64,000 bases of DNA from Armatimonadota bacterium. GTDB lineage: Bacteria > Sysuimicrobiota > Sysuimicrobiia > Sysuimicrobiales > Humicultoraceae. Within the stretch, counting starts at the first letter, position 1; each line of letters starts with the position of its first letter. A program made the position numbers and the translations under genes. Location: assembly GCA_031081715.1 (NCBI GenBank), contig JAVHMA010000012.1, forward strand, positions 1-64,000, read 5' to 3'. This document shows, piece by piece, positions 17,654 through 26,200 of this stretch. The notes beneath the pieces are model-generated. The model searched no databases. It saw only the letters and a program-made list of their open reading frames with translations, and was not told the origin of the DNA.

Positions 17654-18055
17654 ATGGGACCTGATGACCGAGCGATCCGCGAGTTGCACTCGACCTGGAT
17701 CGACGCCGTCAACGCCGGCGACCTGGCCCGCCTGCTCCCGGTGATGGCGGACGATGTGGTGTTCCTCAGCCCGGGCCAGGCGCCGGTCGGCCGGGACGGC
17801 TTTTCCGCCAACTTCACGGCCGCCCACCAACGGGTGCGGGTGCGTTGCCACAGCGAGCTGGAGGAGGTCGTAGTCGCCGGCGAAGTCGCCTACACGCGGA
17901 GCCGGGACGCGGTGTCGGTCACGCCGTACGCCGGCGGGGAGGCGATGCAGCTCGCTGGTCATCGCATGACGGTCTACCGCAAGCAGCCCGACGGCCGCTG
18001 GCTGGTGGCCCGCGATGTCCACACGTTGTCCCCGGTGGCGAGGCCGGGGTCGTGA
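17654..18055 (+). CDS. SnoaL/DUF4440-like small NTF2-fold protein
   Basis: A 133-residue protein of the SnoaL/DUF4440 NTF2-like superfamily: IRELHSTWIDAVNAGDLARL, then MADDVVFLSPG and a C-terminal WLVARDVHTLSP. Members bind or isomerise small hydrophobic ligands; the specific role is unknown. The ATG at 17654 has GGAGG 6 nt upstream; the ATG at 17648 is also in frame. It lies between two attC-like sites and therefore looks like the single gene of an integron cassette (about 17634-18158). Confidence 0.8.
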   Translation: MGPDDRAIRELHSTWIDAVNAGDLARLLPVMADDVVFLSPGQAPVGRDGFSANFTAAHQRVRVRCHSELEEVVVAGEVAYTRSRDAVSVTPYAGGEAMQLAGHRMTVYRKQPDGRWLVARDVHTLSPVARPGS

Positions 18056-18067
18056 GACGCGAGGCCC

Positions 18068-18164
18068 GCCGAACCATCCGCTGCAGCAGACCAGGGCCGC
18101 ACGTTCGCTTTTCGAGACGCGTAGATCCCGGAGCGGCCCCGGCTGCTGAGCGGGGTCGTTGGGC
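18068..18164 (+). other. Integron attC-like recombination site 2
   Basis: 97 bp. Cores GCCGAAC (18068-18074) and GTTGGGC (18158-18164) are complementary at 6 of 7 positions. Arms CCGCTGCAGCAG (18078-18089) and CTGCTGAGCGG (18143-18153) pair with a single extrahelical G at 18083. A further GGGCCGC/GCGGCCC pairing lies inside. Spacers are again 3 and 4 nt and the unpaired base sits at the same index (16th) as in site 1. The recombination point would be G/TT at 18158. Confidence 0.75.
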
Positions 18165-18205
18165 GGCCCGTCGAGCATCATCCGCTGTTTGGCAGGGGGC
18201 TCAAC

Positions 18206-18586
18206 ATGCACGTGGTCTTCATTGACGAAGCAGGCTACACGCCCGATTGGAAGGCGGGCATAGAACAGCAGCCGTTCTACGTCGCGAGCGCTGTCTGCAT
18301 CCCAGCGCCCAACGTCCCTCCGCTCTATGCGTCACTGAGGCAGGAGATACAAGCCCTCCACCTCCCCAGCCTGACCCGCTTCAAGCTTCCACATCTACTT
18401 GAGATGTCCCTCGGAGACTCAAGGTACTCGATAGGTCTTCAGGTGGCGGACTACTTCGCCACAACGACCTACCACTACTATATGGATGGCAAGCCAGCGT
18501 CCTGCGGCTGGTGGGACCTCCTTGCAGGAAGCCTTCACAGGCTGGACGGCAAGCTCATCGGGATCGGGCTGAAGGAATTCCCCTAG
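18206..18586 (+). CDS. DUF3800-like protein with an internal deletion
   Basis: A 126-residue product. The N-terminus (MHVVFIDEAGYTPDW, FYVASAVCIPAPN) and C-terminus (GLQVADYFATTTYHYY) match the two ends of DUF3800 proteins, which carry the acidic DEAG and QxAD motifs of a putative nuclease fold. The family is usually around 200 residues or more, and the middle third appears to be missing here without a frameshift. It may be non-functional. It follows attC site 2 by 41 nt, so it is a probable cassette gene. GGCAGGGGG serves as ribosome site. Confidence 0.55.
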   Translation: MHVVFIDEAGYTPDWKAGIEQQPFYVASAVCIPAPNVPPLYASLRQEIQALHLPSLTRFKLPHLLEMSLGDSRYSIGLQVADYFATTTYHYYMDGKPASCGWWDLLAGSLHRLDGKLIGIGLKEFP

Positions 18587-18605
18587 ATAACCGACCTGGG
18601 ATTGC

Positions 18606-18642
18606 CCGAGCCGCCGGGCCGCTGAGCTCGGATGCGTTAGGG
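18606..18642 (+). other. Degenerate attC-like half-site
   Basis: CCGAGC (18606-18611) pairs with GCTCGG (18626-18631), followed by a 4-nt spacer and GTTAGGG (18636-18642). The right half has the same geometry as the two good attC sites. A matching 5' core is not visible, so the left half is eroded or the match is chance. Confidence 0.3.
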
Positions 18643-18690
18643 CGCAGCGACTCCGGTTGCACGATGCCACGAGGACGCGTAGACTGATTT

Positions 18691-18906
18691 ATGGCACGCA
18701 CGATTCCCATCGACGATCTGACCGCTGAGGAGCGCATCGACCTGATCGGCAAGCTCTGGGATAGCCTCGATCCCGCCGTGGCAGCGCCGATCACGCCAGC
18801 GTTGGCGGCCGAGCTGGATCGCCGCGAGGCGGAGGCTGATGCCGCACCTGACGCCGGCGACGCGTGGTCGGAGATTCGGGACGACCTGCGCAAGAAGTTG
18901 CCGTAG
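18691..18906 (+). CDS. Addiction-module antitoxin (TIGR02574/PF09720 type)
   Basis: A 71-residue antitoxin: IDDLTAEERIDLIGKLWDSL, then PITPALAAELDRREAEA and WSEIRDDLRKKLP. This is the characteristic layout of the short antitoxins that precede ParE/RelE toxins (LTxEERLxLIxxLWDSL). Its toxin gene follows with no spacing but is broken by an insertion element. If expressed it would now be an orphan antitoxin. Confidence 0.85.
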   Translation: MARTIPIDDLTAEERIDLIGKLWDSLDPAVAAPITPALAAELDRREAEADAAPDAGDAWSEIRDDLRKKLP

Positions 18907-19092
18907 GTGCGGCGGCTCCGGGTTCGCAGGGCGGCGCGGGCCGAGATTGCTGCTGCATTCGACTGGTATCTGGAGCGGTCATCTGCGGCCGCAGGGCGGT
19001 TCCTGGAGGCGGTGGATGAGGCCCTGCGGCTCATTCATGGCCATCGGCACCCGGACACGTGGTTCGGACGGGCTGAGCGTTCGGGGAGATAG
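18907..19092 (+). pseudogene. ParE-like toxin truncated by an insertion element
   Basis: The first about 55 codons read LRVRRAARAEIAAAFDWYLE and FLEAVDEALRLIHGHRHPDT, the N-terminal half of a ParE/RelE toxin. The C-terminal half with the core strands is lost. The frame runs into the left inverted repeat of the IS481-like element at about 19074. The missing part is not found after the element, so the insertion was accompanied by a deletion. GTG start directly after the antitoxin stop. Confidence 0.75.
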
Positions 19093-19097
19093 GTAAC
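19074..19097. repeat. Left terminal inverted repeat
   Basis: TGAGCGTTCGGGGAGATAGG followed by TAAC. Its inner 17 bp (19081-19097) are the exact complement of 20084-20100. Confidence 0.8.
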
Positions 19098-19159
19098 ACT
19101 TTAGTCCAGGGACATGGGTGACAGTTCCCTAACACTGGAGCACCGCAGGAGGTGCTCCG

Positions 19160-20083
19160 ATGCCGTGGAGGGAGACATCACCCATGGACCAGAGGCGACG
19201 CTTCATCGCCGATTACCAGAGGCACTTCTTCTCGGTCTCCGAGCTGTGCGTACGATTCGGCGACGCCCTGCTGGCGGCTCGGCATCGCCACCCCACCTGG
19301 GGAGCGAAGAAACTACTTCGCATTCTCTCTCGAAAACACCCGGACTGGGAATGGCCCGCCCGCAGCACGTGCTGCGACGTCCTCAAGAGGCACGGCTTGG
19401 TCACCTCGCCGCGGCGCCGTCGGTTCCCCTCGCATCCGGGCCGGCCCGTCACCCCGATGACGGCGCCCAACGAGATCTGGACCGCCGACTTCAAGGGCCA
19501 GTTCCTCATGACGGACGGTACCTACTGCTATCCGCTCACGGTGGTCGATGGCTACAGCCGCTACCTGCTGGCCTGCCAAGGCCTGCCCTCCACGCGCATT
19601 GCCGGCGCCTGGCCCGTGTTTCGGAGGCTGTTCGAGGAGTATGGCCTGCCGCGCATCATCCGCACCGACAACGGCGTGCCCTTCGCGACGACGGTGCTCG
19701 GACGTCTGTCGCCCCCTGTCCGTCTGGTGGATTCGCCTGGGCATCTTCCTCGAACTCATCGAGCCGGCGCATCCCGAGCAGAACGGCCGGCACGAACGCA
19801 TGCACCGGACCCTCACGGCCGAGGCGACGCGTCCACCGTCTGGCAACCTGTCGGCGCAACAGCAGCGCTTCAACCGGTTTCGGACCGAGTACAACGAGGA
19901 GCGCCCTCATGAAGCGCTCGACCAACAGACCCCGGCGTCGATCTACCGGCCGTCTCGGCGGCAGCTCCCGCGGACGCTGCCGCCGATCGACTACCCCGGA
20001 CACTTCGAAGTGCGCTTGGTCAGTCGCAACAGCGGAATCCGCTGGGAGAAGCACTGGGTCTGCGTCACGCACACCCTGGGGGC
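19160..20083 (+). pseudogene. IS481-family transposase, deleted and frameshifted
   Basis: Recognisable parts are the N-terminus MPWRETSPMDQRRRFIADYQ, then HPTWGAKKLLRIL and NEIWTADFKGQF with the first DDE aspartate. IIRTDNGVPFA carries the second Asp, and HPEQNGRHERMHRTL with NEERPHEAL carries the Glu region. Three lesions are visible. About 45 residues of the helix-turn-helix are missing after ELCVRFG. There is a frameshift near 19707-19720 between VLGRLS and LSVWWIRLG. The C-terminal beta-rich tail is lost after EKHWVCVTHTLG. It cannot encode an active transposase. Confidence 0.88.
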
Positions 20084-20107
20084 GTTACCTATCTCCCCGA
20101 CCGCTCA
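20084..20107. repeat. Right terminal inverted repeat
   Basis: GTTACCTATCTCCCCGA plus CCGCTCA; complements the left repeat with one mismatch. Confidence 0.8.
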
Positions 20108-20144
20108 CAGAATCATGGACCTATTACAGACCGACACCCGCATG

Positions 20145-20175
20145 TTGACGGGCTCCCGCGCCCCGTGCCTATAAT
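20145..20175 (+). promoter_or_regulatory. Promoter of the proC T-box transcript
   Basis: TTGACG at 20145-20150 and TATAAT at 20170-20175 with a 19-bp spacer, predicting transcription from about 20182. It lies between the IS right end and the T-box leader. Confidence 0.6.
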
Positions 20176-20189
20176 CAAGGTTACAGTTC

Positions 20190-20449
20190 TCGGCGCTGAC
20201 GGGGACCAGTAGCGGCGGAAACGGCCAGGAGCGAGCCGGGAAGGCGGTGCGAGCCGGCGGCCGGGAGCCCGCGAACCCACCCCCCGAGCCGTGGCCGAGG
20301 CGCGGCTGTCGCTGCCCGCGCGAAAGGCCACCGGGTCGTGCCCGATACCGCACGGCGAGCGCGCGGCGCTCCGGCCTGAGCCGGCACCGCGAACTGAGGT
20401 GGTACCGCGGAGAGCCCTTCCGCCCTTGGGTGGAAGGGCTGTTGTGTTT
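20190..20449 (+). promoter_or_regulatory. T-box riboswitch, proline-specific (specifier CCC)
   Basis: tRNA-sensing leader. Stem I features are AGTAG (20209-20213), the paired GCGAGCCGG / GTGCGAGCCGG blocks (20231-20256) and a specifier loop GAACCCACCCC. There the codon after GAA is CCC (20276-20278), which reads proline. The universal T-box core AGGTGGTACCGCGG is at 20397-20410. Its UGGU bulge would pair with the ACCA end of uncharged tRNA-Pro (discriminator A). An intrinsic terminator follows. Uncharged tRNA-Pro is thus expected to prevent termination and switch on proC. Leader length is about 270 nt. Confidence 0.9.
20413..20449 (+). terminator. T-box intrinsic terminator
   Basis: AGCCCTTCC (20413-20421) pairs with GGAAGGGCT (20432-20440), extended by GCCC/GGGT, then the T-rich tail GTTGTGTTT. 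Its 5' side follows the T-box core directly, as needed for terminator/antiterminator switching. Confidence 0.85.
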
Positions 20450-20468
20450 CTCGAGGATGGTGGATCGC

Positions 20469-21278
20469 ATGGGTTCGGCAATCGGGTTCATCGGCGCGGG
20501 CAACCTGGCCGAGGCGCTCATCCGTGGGCTGCGCGACGCCGGGGTGGACGGTCGGCAGATCGTCGCGACCAACCGCAGCCGGCGCGAGCGGCTCGCCTAC
20601 CTGCGCCAAGCCTGGGGGATCACCACCACGCCCGACAAGGGCGAGGTGAGCGCCGCGGCCGACGTGCTGGTGCTGGCCATGAAACCGGCGGACCTGGACC
20701 AGGCGATGCGCGACCTCCAGCCCCACATCACCGACCGGCACCTGGTGATCTCGCTGCTGGCCGGCGTGCGGTGCGCCTCGGTCGAGCGCTACATGGGCGA
20801 GCGCCCCACGCCGGTCATCCGCGCCATGCCGAATCTCTCGGCCGCGGTGCTCGCCTCGACGACCGCGCTGGCCTACGGTCGCCATGCCTCGCCCGAGCGG
20901 CGGACCGTGGCGCGCGCGCTGTTCGACCGCGTGGGCGACACCGTCGAGGTCAGCGAGGACGTCATGGACGCGGTCACGGCGGTGGCGGGCAGCGGCCCGG
21001 CCTACGTGTACCTGTTCATGGAGGCGCTCATCGAGGCCGGCGTGCAGGCGGGTCTGCCGGCCGAGGCAGCGCGCGACCTGGCGATCCAGACGGTCTTCGG
21101 CGCGGCCAAGCTCGTCAAGGAGACCGCCGCCGACCCGGCTGACCTGCGGCGTCGCGTGACCTCGCCGGGCGGCACGACGAACGCGGCGCTCACCGTGCTC
21201 GAGGCACGCGGGTTCAAGCTGGCGATCGCCGACGCGGTGCGCCAGGCCATCCGGCGGGCGAAGGAGCTGGGTCGCTAG
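20469..21278 (+). CDS. proC: Pyrroline-5-carboxylate reductase
   Basis: A 269-residue enzyme for the last step of proline biosynthesis (P5C + NAD(P)H to proline). The N-terminal Rossmann motif is GFIGAGNLAEALIRGL. The P5CR C-terminal signature is VTAVAGSGPAYVYLFMEAL, with RRVTSPGGTTNAAL near the end. The ATG at 20469 fits family starts (MGSAIGFIGAG); an in-frame ATG at 20457 would add MVDR. The proline T-box immediately upstream matches the function. Confidence 0.97.
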   Translation: MGSAIGFIGAGNLAEALIRGLRDAGVDGRQIVATNRSRRERLAYLRQAWGITTTPDKGEVSAAADVLVLAMKPADLDQAMRDLQPHITDRHLVISLLAGVRCASVERYMGERPTPVIRAMPNLSAAVLASTTALAYGRHASPERRTVARALFDRVGDTVEVSEDVMDAVTAVAGSGPAYVYLFMEALIEAGVQAGLPAEAARDLAIQTVFGAAKLVKETAADPADLRRRVTSPGGTTNAALTVLEARGFKLAIADAVRQAIRRAKELGR

Positions 21279-21406
21279 GTGTCTTAGGAGTCGGTACAAA
21301 CGAGGCCCGTCTGGGTATTGAGGTTATCGGGAGGGATGTGGCGGGCACACAGGAGGCTAACCGGGCACCCGCAATACGAGCCCAGTCCCGGAGGGGGCGA
21401 TCATCC

Positions 21407-23092
21407 ATGTCGGTCGAGATGAGGCGTGGCGTTTGGTGGTTCCTAGGTACGCTGGGTATCTCGCTCGTCGTAGCAGTGTCGCCCTGGGTGGGTCTCGTTG
21501 ATCAGGCGGCGAGTGCCACAGTTCCCGTGCGGACATTCCCCGCACGGGTGGATCTCACGGCGCAACAGACCCCCCTGAAGAACCAGGGAAATAGAAACAC
21601 GTGCATCACCTTTGCCGCTATTGCCGCGATGGAGGCTGCGTACCGTCGGGCGGGATATGGCGCGCTCGATCTCTCTGAAGAGTTCTTGAACCACATGGGG
21701 AAGATGGGTTGGCTGCATCCGAGGTGGAGCGAGTTACAGGCCAGGGGGTCATCGTGGAGAGAGACCCAGGTCGCGGCTTATGGCGGTGGGATGGGGATGG
21801 TGTACATCGAACAGCTGGCGAACGGCCTGGCTGTTCCCCAAGAGGAGCTCATGCCGTACCGACCCGAGGGCTACCCTCGCGAAACCGGCGGTCGAGACTG
21901 GACCGACCCCCACTGGAACATGCAACGGAACGCGAGCGACTTCAACCTGGACATCAGGGTGCTGCCCATCAGGGCCCTGCAGGCGGAGCGGTACTTCAGC
22001 GTCCAAGAGCACACATGGATCTATAGAGACCGACGACCGACGGACCCGACCTCGGCCAGCGAGTTCGAGCGCGTCCTCGCGGAGGGGCGTGAGATCGTGT
22101 GGGACTTCGATGTCAACGGAGACAGGAGCGGGAGTATCTGGCGATTCTCCTCGACAGCGTCCAGCGAGGGCGCACATTCCATGCTCATCGTGGGATACGA
22201 CCGTACGGCTCGTGATCCGAGGGACCACTACTTCATCGCGAAGAACAGTTGGGGGCCGACCGGTAATCCCGGAGACTTCACCTGGATTTCGTACGACTAT
22301 CTGCGATACGGCATCAACGCGGGGTACATCAGGAGCGTCAAGGCCCCGCACCGCTGGCACGAGCTGGCGTTCATCGGGCGCTGGGCCCTGTCGTTCGACG
22401 GCCACAAGGGCTGGCTGGACATCTACCACATCCCCGGCTTGATGCAGTCCAACTTCCGCCTGGAGGGAGTGGCGATCACTGACAGGCGTGTCGGCAGCTT
22501 TTATGACGCGACAGGCGCCGCATACCGTGTCAATGGTAGCATGAGCGCAAACAGTATCCAGTTCCATATCGACTGGTCAAGGCCCAATCTGCGGTGGGAT
22601 GAACTCCCCACATCCGCACGGCGGTTCGACTACTTCCTCTTTTGGCGCGACGCCGACAACGAGGAAAAACGCGTGATGGCAGGCTTTCATCGTGACCCGG
22701 ACGGGAGAACCTGGGCCGGCTACGCGCATAGGCTTGGACATCCGGCGCCCCTACGAGACGTTCCCAAGCCCCTGCGCCCGGATTCCTACCTCGGCCGTTG
22801 GTCGTTCGAAACGATGCTGCTCTCAGGGCGGATCGAACTGACCAGGAGAGAAGGCAACGTGCTCCACGGACGGTTCTTTCCCGCGCGCGGCGGACCCGAG
22901 GGAGAGGTTCGGGCAGCGGTCGACGCGTCAGATCCCGCGTTGATAAGCATCGCGGGGCCGGGCTTCAACATGCAGGGGCGATATCTCTCCCATGATCGCG
23001 GCATCATCGCCGGGCGTGGAGGCCGGTCCGGCGTTCCCGGTTACTCACACCTGGCGACGTTCGGCTTCTACGCCCTCTACCTTGGCCGCTAG
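21407..23092 (+). CDS. Secreted papain-like (C1 family) cysteine protease
   Basis: A 561-residue protein with an N-terminal membrane/signal segment (residues 7-30). A C1-type peptidase domain follows: oxyanion Gln60 and catalytic Cys66 in KNQGNRNTCITFAA, His257 in EGAHSMLIVGYD and Asn280 in AKNSWGPTG. There is no recognisable inhibitory propeptide between signal and domain. The C-terminal about 260 residues contain two similar modules (LAFIGRWALSFDGHKG and SYLGRWSFETMLLSGR), perhaps beta-rich binding domains. Codon use is less GC-extreme than neighbouring genes, hinting at later acquisition. Confidence 0.85.
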   Translation: MSVEMRRGVWWFLGTLGISLVVAVSPWVGLVDQAASATVPVRTFPARVDLTAQQTPLKNQGNRNTCITFAAIAAMEAAYRRAGYGALDLSEEFLNHMGKMGWLHPRWSELQARGSSWRETQVAAYGGGMGMVYIEQLANGLAVPQEELMPYRPEGYPRETGGRDWTDPHWNMQRNASDFNLDIRVLPIRALQAERYFSVQEHTWIYRDRRPTDPTSASEFERVLAEGREIVWDFDVNGDRSGSIWRFSSTASSEGAHSMLIVGYDRTARDPRDHYFIAKNSWGPTGNPGDFTWISYDYLRYGINAGYIRSVKAPHRWHELAFIGRWALSFDGHKGWLDIYHIPGLMQSNFRLEGVAITDRRVGSFYDATGAAYRVNGSMSANSIQFHIDWSRPNLRWDELPTSARRFDYFLFWRDADNEEKRVMAGFHRDPDGRTWAGYAHRLGHPAPLRDVPKPLRPDSYLGRWSFETMLLSGRIELTRREGNVLHGRFFPARGGPEGEVRAAVDASDPALISIAGPGFNMQGRYLSHDRGIIAGRGGRSGVPGYSHLATFGFYALYLGR

Positions 23093-23248
23093 GACCGGAG
23101 GGGCTCGCCCCTGGGCAGAAGGCCCTTGACAACGCGCTGGGCGCGGGGTCGGTCCAGTCGAGGCACCACGATGCCGTAAAGCCCGCCCTCTGGCTACCAG
23201 CAACGGCCGTTCGGCAGGAGGGGCGGCGCCGAACCGCCGAAGCAGCCC

Positions 23249-26200
23249 CTGCCGTCCATCAACCTCTCGCGCTTCCATCCCCTGGTCTCGCGCTGGTTCG
23301 TCGAGCGCTTCGGTGGGCCCACGCCACCCCAGGCTGCGGGCTGGGAGGCGATCGCCGGCGGCCGCGACGTGCTCATCGCGGCGCCGACCGGGTCGGGCAA
23401 GACGCTCGCGGCGTTCCTGTGGGCGATCAACGGGCTCGTCGCCGAAGCGACCGCCGGCCGCCTGGCCGACGAAACGGCCGTCGTCTACGTCTCGCCGCTG
23501 AAAGCGCTCGGCAACGACATCGAGAAGAACCTGCGCGAGCCGCTCGCGGGCATTGGGCGGCTGGCGGCTGCCGGCGGCGCGGCGGTGCCCGAGATTCGCG
23601 TGGCGGTGCGCTCGGGCGACACCCCTGCATCCGAGCGCGGCCGGATGGTCCGACGGCCGCCCCACATCCTCATCACCACGCCCGAGTCGCTGTTCATCCT
23701 GCTCACCGCGGAGCGCAGCCGCGCGTTCCTGCGCACCACGCGCACGGTCATCGTGGACGAGATCCACGCGGTCGCCGGCGACAAGCGCGGCGCGCACCTG
23801 GCGCTCAGCCTGGAGCGGCTCGACGCGCTCTGCGGTCGGCGCTGCCAGCGCATCGGGCTGTCCGCGACGCAGAAGCCCATCGAGGCGATTGCGCAGCTCC
23901 TGATCGGCGCCGGGCGCACCGACGCCGCGGGCGCGCCGGACTGCGCCATCGTGGACGTCGGCCACCGCCGGCCGTGGGACCTGACGGTGGAAGTGCCGGC
24001 GCAGCCGCTGGGCCCGGTGGCCAGCCACGCCATGTGGGCCGAGGTGTACGACCGCATCGCCGGCCTGGCGCGCGAGCATCGCACGACGCTCGTCTTTGCG
24101 CACACGCGCCGGCTGGTCGAGCGGGTCGCCCACCACCTGAGCGAGCGGCTGGGCCGCGACCGCGTGGCCGCGCACCACGGCAGCCTGGCGCGGCACCTGC
24201 GGCTCGACGCGGAGCAACGGCTGAAGGCCGGCACGCTGCCGGTGGTGGTGGCCAGCGCCTCGCTGGAGCTCGGCATCGACATCGGCGAGATCGACCTGGT
24301 CTGCCACCTGGGCGCGCCACGCGCCGTGGCCAGCCTGCTCCAGCGCATCGGCCGCTCAGGGCACTGGCTGGGAGCCACGCCCCGGGGCATCATCTTCCCG
24401 CTCACGCGCGACGAGCTCGTGCAGTCCGCGGCCGCCGTGCGGGCGGTACGCGCCGGCGTGCTCGACCGCGTCATCATCCCCTCCAACCCGCTCGACATCC
24501 TGGCGCAGCAGGCCGTGGCCATCGCGGCCTCGGGCGAGATCGCCGAGGAGGACCTGTGGGCGCTCACGCGGCGGGCCTACCCGTTCCGCAGCCTGCCCCG
24601 CCGCGAGTTCGACCAGGTGATCGAGATTCTCTCCGAGGGCATCGCCACCTCGCGCGGCCGGCGGAGCGCCTACCTCCACCGCGACCGGGTGCACGGCATG
24701 CTGCGGGCGCGGCGGGGCGCGCGCCTGGCCGCGGTGACCTCGGGCGGCGCCATCCCGGACGTGGCGGACTACGAGGTCGTGGTCGAGCCCACCGGCACCG
24801 TGGTCGGCAAGGTGAACGAGGACTTCGCGGTCGAGAGCCAGGCGGGCGACGTGTTCCTGCTGGGGAACACCTCCTGGCGCATCCGGCGGGTCGAGTCGGG
24901 CCGACTGCGGGTGGAGGACGCGCACGGTGCGCCGCCGTCGGTGCCGTTCTGGCTCGGCGAGGCGCCGGGCCGCACCGCCGAGCTCTCGGCGGCGGTCTCC
25001 GAGCTGCGCGAGCAGGTCGCGGCCCGGCTCGGCGACCCCGAAGCCGCGATCGCCTGGCTGGCGGACGAAGCCGGCGTGGACCGCGCCGGCGCGTCGCAGA
25101 TCGTCGCCTACCTGGCCGAGACGCGGGCAGCGCTCGGGGTCGTGCCCACCCAGCGTCATGTCGTGGCCGAGCGGTTCTTCGACGAGGCCGGCGGCATGCA
25201 GCTCGTCATCCACGCGCCGTTCGGCAACCGCGTCACCCGCGCCTGGGGCCTGGCGCTGCGCAAGCGGTTCTGCCTCACGTTCGACTTCGAGCTGCAGGCG
25301 GCGGCCACCGACGACGGCATCGTGCTGTCGCTGGGAGAGCAGCACAGCTTCCCGCTGGAGAGCGTCTTCGCGTTCATCCGCGAGGCGACACTCAAAGAGG
25401 ACCTCGTCCAGGCGCTGCTGGCCTCGCCGATGTTCACGAACCGCTGGCGGTGGAACGCGAGCCGCGCGCTCGCGGTGCTACGCCACCAGGGTGGCCGGCG
25501 CGTGCCCATGCCGATCCAGCGCATGCGCGCCGACGACCTGCTGGCCGCCGTGTTCCCCGACCAGGTCGCCTGCCAGGACAACCACGCGGGCCCGATCGTC
25601 CCGCCCGACCACCCGCTGGTGAACGAGACGATCCGCAACTGCCTCTACGAGGCGATGGACATTGACGGGCTGCGCGCGGTGCTCGGCGCGATGCGGCGCG
25701 GCGAGATCGCGACGGCCGCGGTCGAGACGCCGGCACCGTCGCCGGCCTCGCACGAGATCCTCAACGCGAACCCCTACGCGTTCCTCGACGACGCGCCGCT
25801 AGAGGAGCGCCGGGCGCGGGCGGTCTCGTTGCGCCGCGCGGCCCCGGACCTGGCCGCGGGCGTGGGCGCGCTCGATCCGGCGGCGATCGCCGCGGTGGCC
25901 GCGGGGGCCTGGCCCGACGTGCGCTCGGCCGACGAGCTGCACGACCACCTGCTGACGGTGTGGGTGCTGCCGGTCGAGGAGGCCGGCGCCTGGGAACCGT
26001 TCGCGGCGGCGCTGCTCGCGACCGGACGCACGACGGTGGAGACCTGGGCCGACGCCGACGGCCGCCAACGCCGCGGCTACGTGGCCGCCGAGCGGCTGGA
26101 GGGCGCCCGCGCGCTGCTGCGCGACGAGGCCGACGAGCCGCTGCGCGCCGCCGTGCACGGGTGGATGGAGTGCAGCGGGCCCACGACGGCCGCATCGCTG

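Larger units (their letters stand above)
19074..20107 (+). mobile_element. Decayed IS481-family insertion element
   Basis: A 1.03-kb element bounded by imperfect 24-bp inverted repeats (19074-19097 and 20084-20107, one mismatch at 19080), enclosing a damaged transposase. No clear target duplication is seen. It interrupts a ParE-like toxin on the left and ends about 40 bp before the proC promoter on the right. Confidence 0.8.
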
